A DNA stretch of 64,000 nt from Fuscovulum blasticum DSM 2131 (GTDB taxonomy: Bacteria; Pseudomonadota; Alphaproteobacteria; Rhodobacterales; Rhodobacteraceae). Of the stretch, positions 43,140 to 51,218 are shown in pieces. Under the pieces are notes generated by a model. The model was given only the letters and a program-made list of their open reading frames with translations. It was not told the DNA's origin and did no database searches. The DNA is taken from positions 124,001 through 188,000 of the forward strand of contig NZ_PZKE01000003.1 of NCBI RefSeq assembly GCF_003034965.1. Direction: 5' to 3'. Each line of letters opens with the position of its first letter. Position 1 is the first letter of the stretch. The translations under genes and the position numbers were made by a program.

Positions 43140-44915
43140 ATGCCCGGTTATACCGCCCCCGTGAAGGACATGCAGTTCCTGCTGCACGACGTGCTAAAGG
43201 TTACCGATTCGGGGATTCCCGGCTATGCCGACCTTGATGAAGGCTTCACCGCCGCCGTTCTGGAAGAGGCGGGCAAGGTGGCATCCGACCTGCTGGCCCC
43301 GCTGAACGCCGTGGGCGACCAGCAGGGCTGCGTGCTGGAAAACGGCGTGGTGCGCACGCCGGACGGGTTCCGCGCGGCCTTCGCCTCGATGCGCGAAGGC
43401 GGCTGGACGGCGCTGGACGGCCCCGAGGAATTCGGGGGTCAGGGCCTGCCCTACATCATGAACACCGCCGTCAACGAAGGCTTCGTGTCGGCCAACATGG
43501 CGTTCAACATGTATCAGGGCCTGACCCACGGCGCCTGTTCGGCCATTCTGGTGCATGGCAGCGCCGAACAGAAGGCCACCTATGCGCCGAAGCTGATCTC
43601 GTGCGAATGGACCGGCACGATGAACCTGACCGAGCCGCATTGCGGCACCGACCTTGGCCTGATGCGCACCCGCGCCGAGCCGCAGGCCGATGGCAGCTAC
43701 CGCATCACCGGGCAGAAGATCTTCATCTCCGCCGGCGAACATGACCTGGCCGAGAACATCATCCACCTGGTGCTGGCCAAGGCCCCGGGCGGCGGCGAAG
43801 GCACCAAGGGCATCTCGCTCTTCATCGTGCCCAAGTTCCTGGTGAACGCCGACGGCAGCCTTGGCGCCCGCAATGCGCTGCGCGCCGAGCGGCTGGAACA
43901 CAAGATGGGCATCAACGGCAGCGCCACCTGCGTGATGGGCTTCGAAGGCGCCACCGGCTATCTTCTGGGCGACCTGCACAAGGGGATGCGGGCGATGTTC
44001 ACCATGATGAACGAAGCCCGCCTCGGCGTCGGCCTGCAAGGCTATGCCGTGGCCGAAAGCGCCTATCAGGCCGCCGTCGCCTATGCCCGCGAACGCCTGC
44101 AGGGCCGCGCGGTGACCGGCACCAAGAACCCCGACGGCCCGGCCGACCCGCTGATCGTGCACCCCGACATCCGCCGCAGCCTGATGGACCAGAAGAGCTT
44201 TGTCGAAGGCGCCCGCGCCCTGACCTACTGGGGCGCCAGCCTGATCGACCGCGCCCACCGGCTGAACGATGCCGATGCCGACGGCCTGATCGGCCTGCTG
44301 ACCCCGGTCATCAAGGGCTTCCAGACCGACAAGGGCTTTGACGCTGCGGTGCAGGCCCAGCAGGTGTTCGGTGGCCATGGCTACATCGAGGATACCGGCG
44401 TCTCGCAATTCGTCCGCGATGCCCGCATCGCCATGATCTACGAAGGCGCCAACGGCGTGCAGGCGCTGGATCTGGTCGGCCGCAAGCTGGCCACCGATGG
44501 CGGCAAGCATGTCATGGCCTTCTTCGACCTGATCAAGGCCGAGGTGAAGGCGCATGACGGCGACGAGCGGATGAAGCCCTTCGCGGAAGCGCTGAAAACC
44601 GCCTCCAAGCAGATGCAGCAGGCGGCGATGTTCTTCATGCAGAACGGCATGAAGAACCCCGACGCGGCGCTGGCGGGTTCGACCGACTTCCTCCACCTTG
44701 CCGGCCATGTCTGCATGGGCCTGATGTGGACGCGGATGGCCAAGGCCGCCTTCACCGCGCTGGACGAAGGCCGCGGCGACGCCGACTTCCTGAACGCCAA
44801 GGTGACAACGGGCCGCTACTACATGGCCCGCCAGATGCCCGCCTGCGGGATGCACCTTGCCCGCATCGAAAGCGGCGCCGATCCGGTGATGGCCTTGCCG
44901 GCCGAGGCGTTCTAA
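43140..44915 (+). CDS. Acyl-CoA dehydrogenase, large FadE/DmdC-like type
   Basis: A 591-residue acyl-CoA dehydrogenase with a C-terminal extension beyond the usual 380 residues, as in the DmdC/FadE5-like subgroup. The FAD/substrate region [19 protein letters not shown] lies near 160-178, [12 protein letters not shown] follows, and the catalytic base Glu is in [20 protein letters not shown] near residue 440. It makes the 2-enoyl-CoA of beta-oxidation with electron transfer flavoprotein as acceptor. GAGGGAGAGAGAC precedes the ATG. A 3-methylmercaptopropionyl-CoA role is possible, as in DmdC, but not decided by sequence. Confidence 0.92.
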   Translation: MPGYTAPVKDMQFLLHDVLKVTDSGIPGYADLDEGFTAAVLEEAGKVASDLLAPLNAVGDQQGCVLENGVVRTPDGFRAAFASMREGGWTALDGPEEFGGQGLPYIMNTAVNEGFVSANMAFNMYQGLTHGACSAILVHGSAEQKATYAPKLISCEWTGTMNLTEPHCGTDLGLMRTRAEPQADGSYRITGQKIFISAGEHDLAENIIHLVLAKAPGGGEGTKGISLFIVPKFLVNADGSLGARNALRAERLEHKMGINGSATCVMGFEGATGYLLGDLHKGMRAMFTMMNEARLGVGLQGYAVAESAYQAAVAYARERLQGRAVTGTKNPDGPADPLIVHPDIRRSLMDQKSFVEGARALTYWGASLIDRAHRLNDADADGLIGLLTPVIKGFQTDKGFDAAVQAQQVFGGHGYIEDTGVSQFVRDARIAMIYEGANGVQALDLVGRKLATDGGKHVMAFFDLIKAEVKAHDGDERMKPFAEALKTASKQMQQAAMFFMQNGMKNPDAALAGSTDFLHLAGHVCMGLMWTRMAKAAFTALDEGRGDADFLNAKVTTGRYYMARQMPACGMHLARIESGADPVMALPAEAF

Positions 44916-44921
44916 CCTGCG

Positions 44922-44956
44922 GGGGGCAAGGCCCTTGCCAAAGGGACTTTGCCCCC
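44922..44956 (+). terminator. Hairpin after the acyl-CoA dehydrogenase gene
   Basis: GGGGGCAA (44922-44929) pairs with TTGCCCCC (44949-44956), and inner complementary stretches allow an alternative fold. It starts 6 bases after the stop codon. It lacks a T-run and may lower read-through to the following small gene, so it is probably partial. Confidence 0.5.
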
Positions 44957-44977
44957 AGCCCGACCGGAGGTTCCCAG

Positions 44978-45190
44978 ATGCCCAAGCGTTTCCGCCTGAC
45001 CCGCCGCTTCCCCGTCGCCATGACCGAGGACGGCTATCGCCGGCTGAAACGCTTTGCCGCCGAGGCCGGGCTGGACGAGGGCGAGGCGCTGTCCTTCCTG
45101 TTCGAACATTTCGACAGCGTGACCGATCAGGACACCCTCGCCCACCGGCTGCGCCTGTTCAACTCGGAGCTGGAGGCGCGCAAGGGCTAG
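44978..45190 (+). CDS. Small conserved-looking protein, 70 residues, unknown function
   Basis: A basic, helix-rich protein starting MPKRFRLTRRFPVAMTEDGY with CGGAGG 9 bases upstream. The stretch VAMTEDGYRRLKRFAAEAGLD with a following EALSFLFEHFDSV resembles the strand-helix-helix pattern of ribbon-helix-helix proteins, but I cannot confirm this. No transmembrane segment or cysteine motif is visible. It lies between the acyl-CoA dehydrogenase and the GST gene and may be co-transcribed with the former. Confidence 0.65.
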   Translation: MPKRFRLTRRFPVAMTEDGYRRLKRFAAEAGLDEGEALSFLFEHFDSVTDQDTLAHRLRLFNSELEARKG

Positions 45191-45210
45191 GGCAGGGCGG
45201 GCGGACCCGG

Positions 45211-45248
45211 CGGATGCCTCCGGCGGGGGTATTTGGACTAAGATGAAG
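45211..45248 (+). repeat. Dispersed intergenic repeat, copy C
   Basis: After a GC-rich stretch (GCCTCCGGCGGGGG) comes TATTTGGACTAAGATGAAG, ending at 45248. Bases 45225-45248 match the inverted copy at 45382-45405 in 21 of 24 positions, and the same element order occurs at 12121-12173. Confidence 0.65.
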
Positions 45249-45257
45249 ATGGGTCCA

Positions 45258-45304
45258 CCCCGTTCCGACTGTCCGTCCTGGCTATACGGGGCTTCGGAAC
45301 GGGG
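45258..45304. repeat. 10-base inverted repeat in the 45.2-45.4 kb gap
   Basis: CCCCGTTCCG (45258-45267) and CGGAACGGGG (45295-45304) are perfect complements with a 27-base loop, lying between the two oppositely oriented repeat copies C and B. The gap as a whole (45191-45459) has no supported gene. Confidence 0.5.
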
Positions 45305-45381
45305 CTTCACCTCGGGCGGTCATCGGCTCCCCAGCCTGTACCGCCGGTCAAGACTACGAGGCACTGGTTAACAAACCGTTG

Positions 45382-45433
45382 CTTCATCTTGGCCCAAATA
45401 CCCCGCGGGGGTCCGGGGGCGCGAAGCCCCCGG
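45382..45433 (-). repeat. Dispersed intergenic repeat, copy B (inverted)
   Basis: Read on the minus strand it has a GGGGGC/GCCCCC hairpin, then GGACCCCCGCGG, GTATTTGGGCC and AAGATGAAG. It faces copy C tail to tail across about 130 bases. The hairpin end lies just before the GST ribosome site. Confidence 0.65.
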
Positions 45434-45459
45434 TCCGCCGCCGCCACAGGGAGGATAGG

Positions 45460-46098
45460 ATGACAGCGCAGCTCTGGTGCTTTGGTGAAAGCGGCAACGC
45501 GGCGAAGGTGGCGCAGATGCTGACGCTGACCGGCACCGCCTGGCAGCCGGTCTTTGTCAACTTCTTCGCCGGCGAGGCACGCAGCCCCGCCTTCCGCGCG
45601 ATCAACCCGATGGGCGAGGTGCCGGTGCTGCGGCTGGACGGCCGCACGCTGACGCAATCGGCGGTGATGCTGCGCCACCTGGCCCGCAAGACCGGCCAGT
45701 TCGGCTGGGCCAGCGAAGAGGAAGAGGACGAGATCCTGCGCTGGCTGTTCTGGGACAATCACAAGTTCTCGGCCCAGATCGGCACCACCCGCTTCCTGAT
45801 GAACTTTCTGCCGCCCGAAAAGCGCCCCGAACAGGCGATCGCCTTCCAGCAGGGCCGGCTCAAGGCCGCCTATGCCGTGCTGGAGGACCATCTTGCCAGC
45901 CGCGACTGGGTGGCGAACGGCCGCCCCAGCATCGCGGATCTGTCTCTGGCTTCCTATCTTTACTACCCCGAACCTTTCGGTTTCGTCCGGGCCGACTGGC
46001 CGCGGATCGACGCCTGGATGAGCCGCCTTTCCGCCCTGCCGGGCTGGAAACACCCCTATGACCTGATGCCGCGGGCCTTTCCGCCCGCCACCGCCTGA
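45460..46098 (+). CDS. Glutathione S-transferase family protein
   Basis: A 212-residue GST with an N-terminal thioredoxin-like domain (NPMGEVPVLRLDGRTLTQS, with the cis-proline Pro after Val) and a C-terminal all-helical domain (DWVANGRPSIADLSLASYL, the usual capping motif). GGGAGGATAGG supports the ATG at 45460; an open frame extends upstream through repeat copy B but lacks signals. It sits within the beta-oxidation cluster, directly upstream of the thiolase. Conjugation or maintenance of an electrophilic enoyl-CoA or aldehyde is conceivable. Confidence 0.9.
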   Translation: MTAQLWCFGESGNAAKVAQMLTLTGTAWQPVFVNFFAGEARSPAFRAINPMGEVPVLRLDGRTLTQSAVMLRHLARKTGQFGWASEEEEDEILRWLFWDNHKFSAQIGTTRFLMNFLPPEKRPEQAIAFQQGRLKAAYAVLEDHLASRDWVANGRPSIADLSLASYLYYPEPFGFVRADWPRIDAWMSRLSALPGWKHPYDLMPRAFPPATA

Positions 46099-46108
46099 GG
46101 AGATGACC

Positions 46109-47320
46109 ATGACCGAAGCTTTCATCTATGACGCCGTCCGCACCCCGCGCGGCAAGGGCCGCCCCGATGGCTCGTTGCACGAGGTCACCTCGGTGGCGCT
46201 GTCCGCGGGCCTGCTGAACGCGGTCAAGGACCGCAACGGCCTGACCGGCCATGCGGTGGAAGACGTGATCTGGGGCAATGTCACCCAGGTCGGCGAACAG
46301 GGCGGCTGCCTGGCCCGCAGCGCGGTGCTGCTGTCGGATCTGGACGAATCCATTCCCGGCCTTGCGATCAACCGCTTCTGCGCCAGCGGGATGGAGGCGG
46401 TGAACATCGCCGCCAACCAGGTGAAGGGCGGCGCCGGCCGGGCCTATATTGCCGGCGGGGTCGAGATGATGGGCCGGGTTGCCATGGGCAGCGACGGCGC
46501 GGCCATCGCCGTGGACCCGACGCTGGCGATGAAAACCTATTTCGTTCCGCAGGGTATTTCGGCCGACATCATCGCCACCGAATACGGCTTCACCCGCGAA
46601 CAGGCCGATGCGCTGGCCGTGGAATCGCAGCGCCGCGCCGCGGCCGCCTGGAAGGACGGGCGCTTTTCCCGCTCGGTCGTGCCGGTCAAGGACCGCAACG
46701 GCCTGACCATCCTTGACCGCGACGAATACATGCGCCCCGACACCACGCTCGAGGCGCTGGGGGCCCTTAAGGCCAGCTTCAAGGACATGGGCGAGGTGAT
46801 GCCCGGCTTCGACAAGCTGGCGATGATGAAATACCCGCATCTGGAGCGGATCGAGCATATCCACCATGCCGGCAATTCCAGCGGCATCGTGGACGGGGCC
46901 GCCGCCGTGCTGATCGGCAATGCCGAATTCGGCCGCGACCACGGCCTTAAGCCGCGCGCCCGCATCCGCGCCACGGCCAAGATCGGCACCGATCCGACGA
47001 TCATGCTGACCGGCCCGGTTCCGGTGACCGAAAAGATCCTGCGCGACAGCGGCATGTCCATCAAGGACATCGACCTGTTCGAGGTGAACGAGGCGTTCGC
47101 CAGTGTCGTGCTGCGCTTCATGCAGGCCTTCGACGTGGACCCGGCGCTGGTCAACCCCAATGGCGGCTCCATCGCCATGGGCCACCCGCTGGGCGCGACC
47201 GGCGCCATCATCATCGGCACCCTGCTGGATGAGCTGGAGCGCACCGGCAAGGGCACCGGCCTTGCCACGCTCTGCATCGCCTCGGGCATGGGCGCGGCCA
47301 CCATCATCGAGAGGGTGTGA
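46109..47320 (+). CDS. Acetyl-CoA C-acyltransferase (thiolase)
   Basis: A 403-residue biosynthetic/degradative thiolase. The acyl-accepting cysteine is in INRFCASGMEAVN near residue 90. The catalytic NEAFASV, His of GHPLGATGA and second Cys of LCIASGMGAA are all present. It cleaves 3-ketoacyl-CoA with CoA. I chose ATG 46109 over 46103 because TGAGGAG is 6 bases before it and abuts the other. Its stop overlaps the first cupin gene's start by one base. Confidence 0.94.
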   Translation: MTEAFIYDAVRTPRGKGRPDGSLHEVTSVALSAGLLNAVKDRNGLTGHAVEDVIWGNVTQVGEQGGCLARSAVLLSDLDESIPGLAINRFCASGMEAVNIAANQVKGGAGRAYIAGGVEMMGRVAMGSDGAAIAVDPTLAMKTYFVPQGISADIIATEYGFTREQADALAVESQRRAAAAWKDGRFSRSVVPVKDRNGLTILDRDEYMRPDTTLEALGALKASFKDMGEVMPGFDKLAMMKYPHLERIEHIHHAGNSSGIVDGAAAVLIGNAEFGRDHGLKPRARIRATAKIGTDPTIMLTGPVPVTEKILRDSGMSIKDIDLFEVNEAFASVVLRFMQAFDVDPALVNPNGGSIAMGHPLGATGAIIIGTLLDELERTGKGTGLATLCIASGMGAATIIERV

Positions 47321-47793
47321 TGCCCAAGCTGAACCCCGAAGACGCCCCGCTGCGCACCGGCTCGATCTACCCCGAGCCCTATGCGGCGATGGTGCGAGGG
47401 CGGTCCTCGCGCCGGCTGGGCGATCTGGCCGGGCTGACGCAGTTCGGCGCCAATCTGGTTCGGCTGGACCCGGGGGCGGTGGCCTCGCTGCGCCACTGGC
47501 ACCTGAACGAGGATGAATTCGCCGTGGTCCTGACCGGCATGCTGGTGCTGGTCGAGGACGAGGGCGACATCCCGATGGGACCGGGCGAATTTGCCGGCTG
47601 GAAGGCGGGGGTGGTCAATGGCCACCGTTTCGAGAACCGCTCGGACGCGCCGGCCACCTTCCTGATCGTCGGCACCAAGGCCCCGCGTGAGGTGGCGACC
47701 TATTCCGATGTCGATTTCCGCATCGAGATGGAGCCCGGCCAGCCGCCGCGCTTTACCTATCGCGACGGCAGCGATTGGGCGGGGCCGCGCTGA
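47320..47793 (+). CDS. Cupin domain protein (first of tandem pair)
   Basis: A 157-residue single cupin barrel. The first conserved motif is LRHWHLNEDEFAVVLTG (His-x-His with downstream Glu) and the second includes VVNGHRFENRSDAP, giving the typical three-histidine/glutamate metal site. The family is broad (isomerases, dioxygenases, sugar-binding sensors). It overlaps both the thiolase and the second cupin gene by single bases, so it is tightly part of the beta-oxidation operon. No specific function is recognised. Confidence 0.88.
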   Translation: MPKLNPEDAPLRTGSIYPEPYAAMVRGRSSRRLGDLAGLTQFGANLVRLDPGAVASLRHWHLNEDEFAVVLTGMLVLVEDEGDIPMGPGEFAGWKAGVVNGHRFENRSDAPATFLIVGTKAPREVATYSDVDFRIEMEPGQPPRFTYRDGSDWAGPR

Positions 47794-48260
47794 TGCCAAA
47801 GGTGACGCTGCCCGCGTTTGAAACCGACGACAGCCCCCATGCCATTATGGGCAGCGGGCTTGGCCCCTATCGCTATCAGCTCATCTCCGATCCCGGCGGG
47901 CTGACCCAGTTCGGCGCCTTCATCGAGGAACTGGCCCCCGGTTCGGCCTCGGGTTTCCGCCACTGGCACGAGACCGAGGACGAAATGGTGCTGATCCTTT
48001 CGGGCGAGGCGGTGCTGGTCGAGGACAGCGAAACCACTCTGCGCCCCGGTGATGCCGCCTGCTGGCCCGCGGGAAACCCGGTCGGCCACCGGCTTGAAAA
48101 CCGTTCGGACGCCCCTGTCCGCTATCTCGTCATCGGCACCCGCAATGTCTCGGATGTCATCCATTACAGCGATCACGACCTGATCACCCACAAAGAGGGC
48201 AAGGCCCGCCGCTACTTGCATCGCGACGGCACGCCCTACCCGCAAGGAGGAAAGAAATGA
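47793..48260 (+). CDS. Cupin domain protein (second of tandem pair)
   Basis: A 155-residue paralogue of the preceding gene with matching metal motifs (FRHWHETEDEMVLILSG and VGHRLENRSDAP) and a similar C-terminal extension ending in a YRDG/HRDG stretch (YLHRDGTPYPQ). Similarity suggests tandem duplication. Its stop overlaps the following fadJ-type start by 4 bases. Possible roles are a metal-dependent oxygenase or isomerase for unusual CoA intermediates, or small-molecule sensing. Confidence 0.88.
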   Translation: MPKVTLPAFETDDSPHAIMGSGLGPYRYQLISDPGGLTQFGAFIEELAPGSASGFRHWHETEDEMVLILSGEAVLVEDSETTLRPGDAACWPAGNPVGHRLENRSDAPVRYLVIGTRNVSDVIHYSDHDLITHKEGKARRYLHRDGTPYPQGGKK

Positions 48261-50446
48261 CCGATTTCACCATGCAGACCGGCCCCGATGGCGTGGCCGT
48301 CATCACCTGGGACGTTCCGGCCAAGTCGATGAACGTCATGTCCACCGCGGGCTTTGCCCTGCTGTCGGATCTGGTCGATCAGGCGCTGGCGGACCCGTCG
48401 GTCAAGGGCATCGTCATCACCAGCGGCAAGAAGGATTTTGCCGGCGGGATGGACCTGAACGTCATCGCCCAGATGCGGGCCGGCGGCGCGCAGGCGATCT
48501 TTGACGGCGTGATGACCATGCACAAGGTTCTGCGCAAGATCGAACTGGCCGGCATGGACCCCAAGACCAAAAAGGGCGGCAAGCCGATTGCCGCCGCCCT
48601 GCCGGGCACCGCACTGGGCATCGGCTTGGAACTGCCGCTGTCCACCCACCGCATCTTTGCCGCCGAAAATCCCAAGGCCAAGATCGGCCTGCCCGAAATC
48701 ATGGTCGGCATCTTCCCGGGCGCCGGCGGCACCACCCGCCTGGCCCGCAAGATGGGCGCCATGATGGCCGCGCCCTTCCTGCTGGAAGGCAAGCTGTCGG
48801 ACCCCAAGGCCGCCAAATCCGCCGGCCTGATCGACGAGGTTGTTCCGGCCGACGAACTGCTTGCCCGCGCGAAGGACTGGGTGCTGAACGCCAAGGACGC
48901 CGATCTGGTCAAGCCCTGGGATGACAAGGGCTACAAGATGCCGGGCGGCGCGCCCTATCACCCCGCCGGCTTCATGACCTTTGTCGGCGCCAATGCCATG
49001 GTCATGGGCAAGACGATGGGCGTCTATCCCGCCGCCCGCGCCCTGCTGGCCGCCGTCTACGAAGGCGCGCTGGTGCCCTTCGACGCCGCCCTGCGGATCG
49101 AGGCGCGGCACTTCACCAGCGTTCTGATGAACCCCTCCTCCAGCGCGATGATCCGCTCGCTGTTCATCAACAAGGAGGCGCTTGAGAAAGGCGCGAACCG
49201 GCCCAGGGTCGCCGATCAGGCGGTGAAGAAGGTTGGCATCATCGGCGCCGGCATGATGGGCGCCGGCATCGCCTATGTCAGCGCCAATGCCGGGATCGAG
49301 GTGGTGCTGATCGACAACAGCCAAGAGGCCGCCGACCGCGGCCGCGCCCATTCCGAAGGCCTGCTCGACAAGGGCATGAAGCGCGGCAAGGTCACGCCCG
49401 AGAAGAAGGCCGAGGTTCTGGGCCGCATCACCGCCACCACCGATTACGCCGCCCTTGCCGGGGCTGACCTGATCGTGGAAGCGGTGTTCGAAGACGTGGG
49501 CGTCAAGGCCGAGGTCACGAAGAAGGTGCTGGCCGCCACCGGCCCCGACACCATCTTCGCCACCAACACCTCGACCCTGCCGATCACCCAACTGGCCAAG
49601 GCATCGGACAAGCCGGCGCAGTTCATCGGCATCCACTTCTTCAGCCCGGTGGACAAGATGAACCTTGTCGAAATCATCAAGGGCCGCGAAACCGGCGAGG
49701 TGGCCGTTGCCAAGGCGCTGGATTTCGTGCGCCAGATCCGCAAGACGCCCATTGTGGTGAACGACGCGCGCTTCTTCTACGCCAACCGCTGCATCATCCC
49801 CTATATCAACGAAGGCATCCGCATGGTCGCCGAAGGGGTCGAGCCGGTTCTGGTGGAAAACGCGGCCAAGCTGGTTGGTATGCCGCTGGGGCCGCTGCAA
49901 CTGGTGGACGAAACCTCGATCGACCTTGGCGTCAAGATCGCCAAGGCGACCAAGGCCGCCATGGGCGCCGATTATCCCGATGGCGCGGTCGATGACGTGC
50001 TGTTCTGGATGGCCGATCAGGGCCGCCTTGGCCGCAAGTCGAACGCGGGCTTCTACGCCTATTCCGACAAGGGCGAACGCCTTGCCCTGTGGGAAGGGCT
50101 TGAGGCCAAGTATCCGCAGGACAAGATGCAGCCCAGCCTGACCGATGTGCAGCACCGCCTGCTGTTCGCGCAGGTGCTGGAAGCGGTCCGCGCGCTGGAG
50201 GAAGGCGTGCTGACCGACATCCGTGAAGGCGATGTCGGCGCCATCCTTGGCTGGGGCTTCGCGCCCTGGTCCGGCGGCCCGTTCTCGTGGCTGGACATCA
50301 TCGGCGCCGCCCGCGCGGTGGAAATCTGCCGCGGCCTGACCGCCCAGTTCGGCCCGCGCTTCCACGCGCCGGCCCTGCTGCGCGAAATGGCCGAGAAGGG
50401 CGAAACCTTCTACGGCCGCTTCGGCGGCGAAAAGCGCGCGGCATGA
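48257..50446 (+). CDS. Bifunctional enoyl-CoA hydratase/3-hydroxyacyl-CoA dehydrogenase (FadJ/FadB-like)
   Basis: A 729-residue fusion enzyme. The N-terminal crotonase domain covers residues about 1-230 (VITSGKKDFAGGMDLN, LPEIMVGIFPGAGGTTRL). The dehydrogenase domains follow, with NAD motif VGIIGAGMMGAGIAYVSANAG near residue 320, HFFSPVDKMNLVEI near 460 and KTPIVVNDARFFYANR near 500. It hydrates enoyl-CoA and oxidises the L-3-hydroxyacyl-CoA. With the acyl-CoA dehydrogenase and thiolase it completes one beta-oxidation spiral. Confidence 0.95.
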   Translation: MTDFTMQTGPDGVAVITWDVPAKSMNVMSTAGFALLSDLVDQALADPSVKGIVITSGKKDFAGGMDLNVIAQMRAGGAQAIFDGVMTMHKVLRKIELAGMDPKTKKGGKPIAAALPGTALGIGLELPLSTHRIFAAENPKAKIGLPEIMVGIFPGAGGTTRLARKMGAMMAAPFLLEGKLSDPKAAKSAGLIDEVVPADELLARAKDWVLNAKDADLVKPWDDKGYKMPGGAPYHPAGFMTFVGANAMVMGKTMGVYPAARALLAAVYEGALVPFDAALRIEARHFTSVLMNPSSSAMIRSLFINKEALEKGANRPRVADQAVKKVGIIGAGMMGAGIAYVSANAGIEVVLIDNSQEAADRGRAHSEGLLDKGMKRGKVTPEKKAEVLGRITATTDYAALAGADLIVEAVFEDVGVKAEVTKKVLAATGPDTIFATNTSTLPITQLAKASDKPAQFIGIHFFSPVDKMNLVEIIKGRETGEVAVAKALDFVRQIRKTPIVVNDARFFYANRCIIPYINEGIRMVAEGVEPVLVENAAKLVGMPLGPLQLVDETSIDLGVKIAKATKAAMGADYPDGAVDDVLFWMADQGRLGRKSNAGFYAYSDKGERLALWEGLEAKYPQDKMQPSLTDVQHRLLFAQVLEAVRALEEGVLTDIREGDVGAILGWGFAPWSGGPFSWLDIIGAARAVEICRGLTAQFGPRFHAPALLREMAEKGETFYGRFGGEKRAA

Positions 50447-50453
50447 TCCCGCC

Positions 50454-50485
50454 TTCCGCAGGCGCACCCCGCCGCGCCTGCGGAA
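50454..50485 (+). terminator. Strong hairpin after the fadJ-type gene
   Basis: TTCCGCAGGCGC (50454-50465) pairs perfectly with GCGCCTGCGGAA (50474-50485) around an 8-base loop, 7 bases past the stop codon. It closes the beta-oxidation operon. The T-run is absent. Confidence 0.65.
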
Positions 50486-50549
50486 ACCGCTACACCTTCG
50501 GCCCCGCCTCTGCTTTCCTGCACCACAGGAAACGGGGGCGGGGTCCGGC

Positions 50550-51218
50550 GTGGCGAAACTGATCATCTTCGATTGCGACGGCGTGCTGATCGACAGCGAG
50601 ATCATCTCGGCGCGCATGTTGGTTCAGGCTTTGGCCGCGCTTGGCGTGCAGATCGACCTGCCCTATGTCGCCCGGCATTTTCTGGGCCGCAGCTACCCCA
50701 CGGTGATGGCCACCATCCGGCGCGATTTCGGTCTCGACCTGCCGCCCGCCTTTGAAGACGATTACCGCGCCCGCCTGCTGGCCGCCTTTGAACGTGACCT
50801 TCGGATCATGCCGCATGTGCAGGACGTGCTGGCCCGGCTGGCCCTGCCGCATTGCGTGGCCACCTCGTCCAGCCCGGGCCGGGCCGAATTTTCGCTGCGT
50901 CTGGTGGGGCTTGGTAGCCTGACCGGACTGCGCCTCTTCACCGCCTCGATGGTCCCGCAGGGCAAGCCCGCGCCCGATCTGTTCCTGCACGCCGCCCGCA
51001 GTTGCGGCGCCGATCCCGCCGACTGTCTGGTGATCGAAGACAGCCTGACCGGCATCCGGGCCGGGCTTGCCGCCGGGATGCAGGTCTGGCGCTTTACCGG
51101 CGGCAGCCATCTGCGCGACAGCCTGCCCGATGAACCCGAAGATGCCCGCCCACACCGGCGGTTTGATTCCTTTGCAGATTTCTTCCAGATTGACCCCAGC
51201 ATGACCGGACCCGCATGA
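50550..51218 (+). CDS. HAD superfamily hydrolase, beta-phosphoglucomutase-like
   Basis: A 222-residue HAD phosphatase. The nucleophile motif FDCDGVLIDSE is at residues 7-17, motif II is TSSSPGR, motif III is QGKPAPDLFLHAA and motif IV is VIEDSLTGIRAG. Such proteins dephosphorylate sugar or polyol phosphates. It begins at GTG 50550 and overlaps the sugar-responsive SorC regulator by 4 bases, upstream of the smo operon, so a hexitol- or hexose-phosphate substrate is plausible. Confidence 0.9.
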   Translation: MAKLIIFDCDGVLIDSEIISARMLVQALAALGVQIDLPYVARHFLGRSYPTVMATIRRDFGLDLPPAFEDDYRARLLAAFERDLRIMPHVQDVLARLALPHCVATSSSPGRAEFSLRLVGLGSLTGLRLFTASMVPQGKPAPDLFLHAARSCGADPADCLVIEDSLTGIRAGLAAGMQVWRFTGGSHLRDSLPDEPEDARPHRRFDSFADFFQIDPSMTGPA

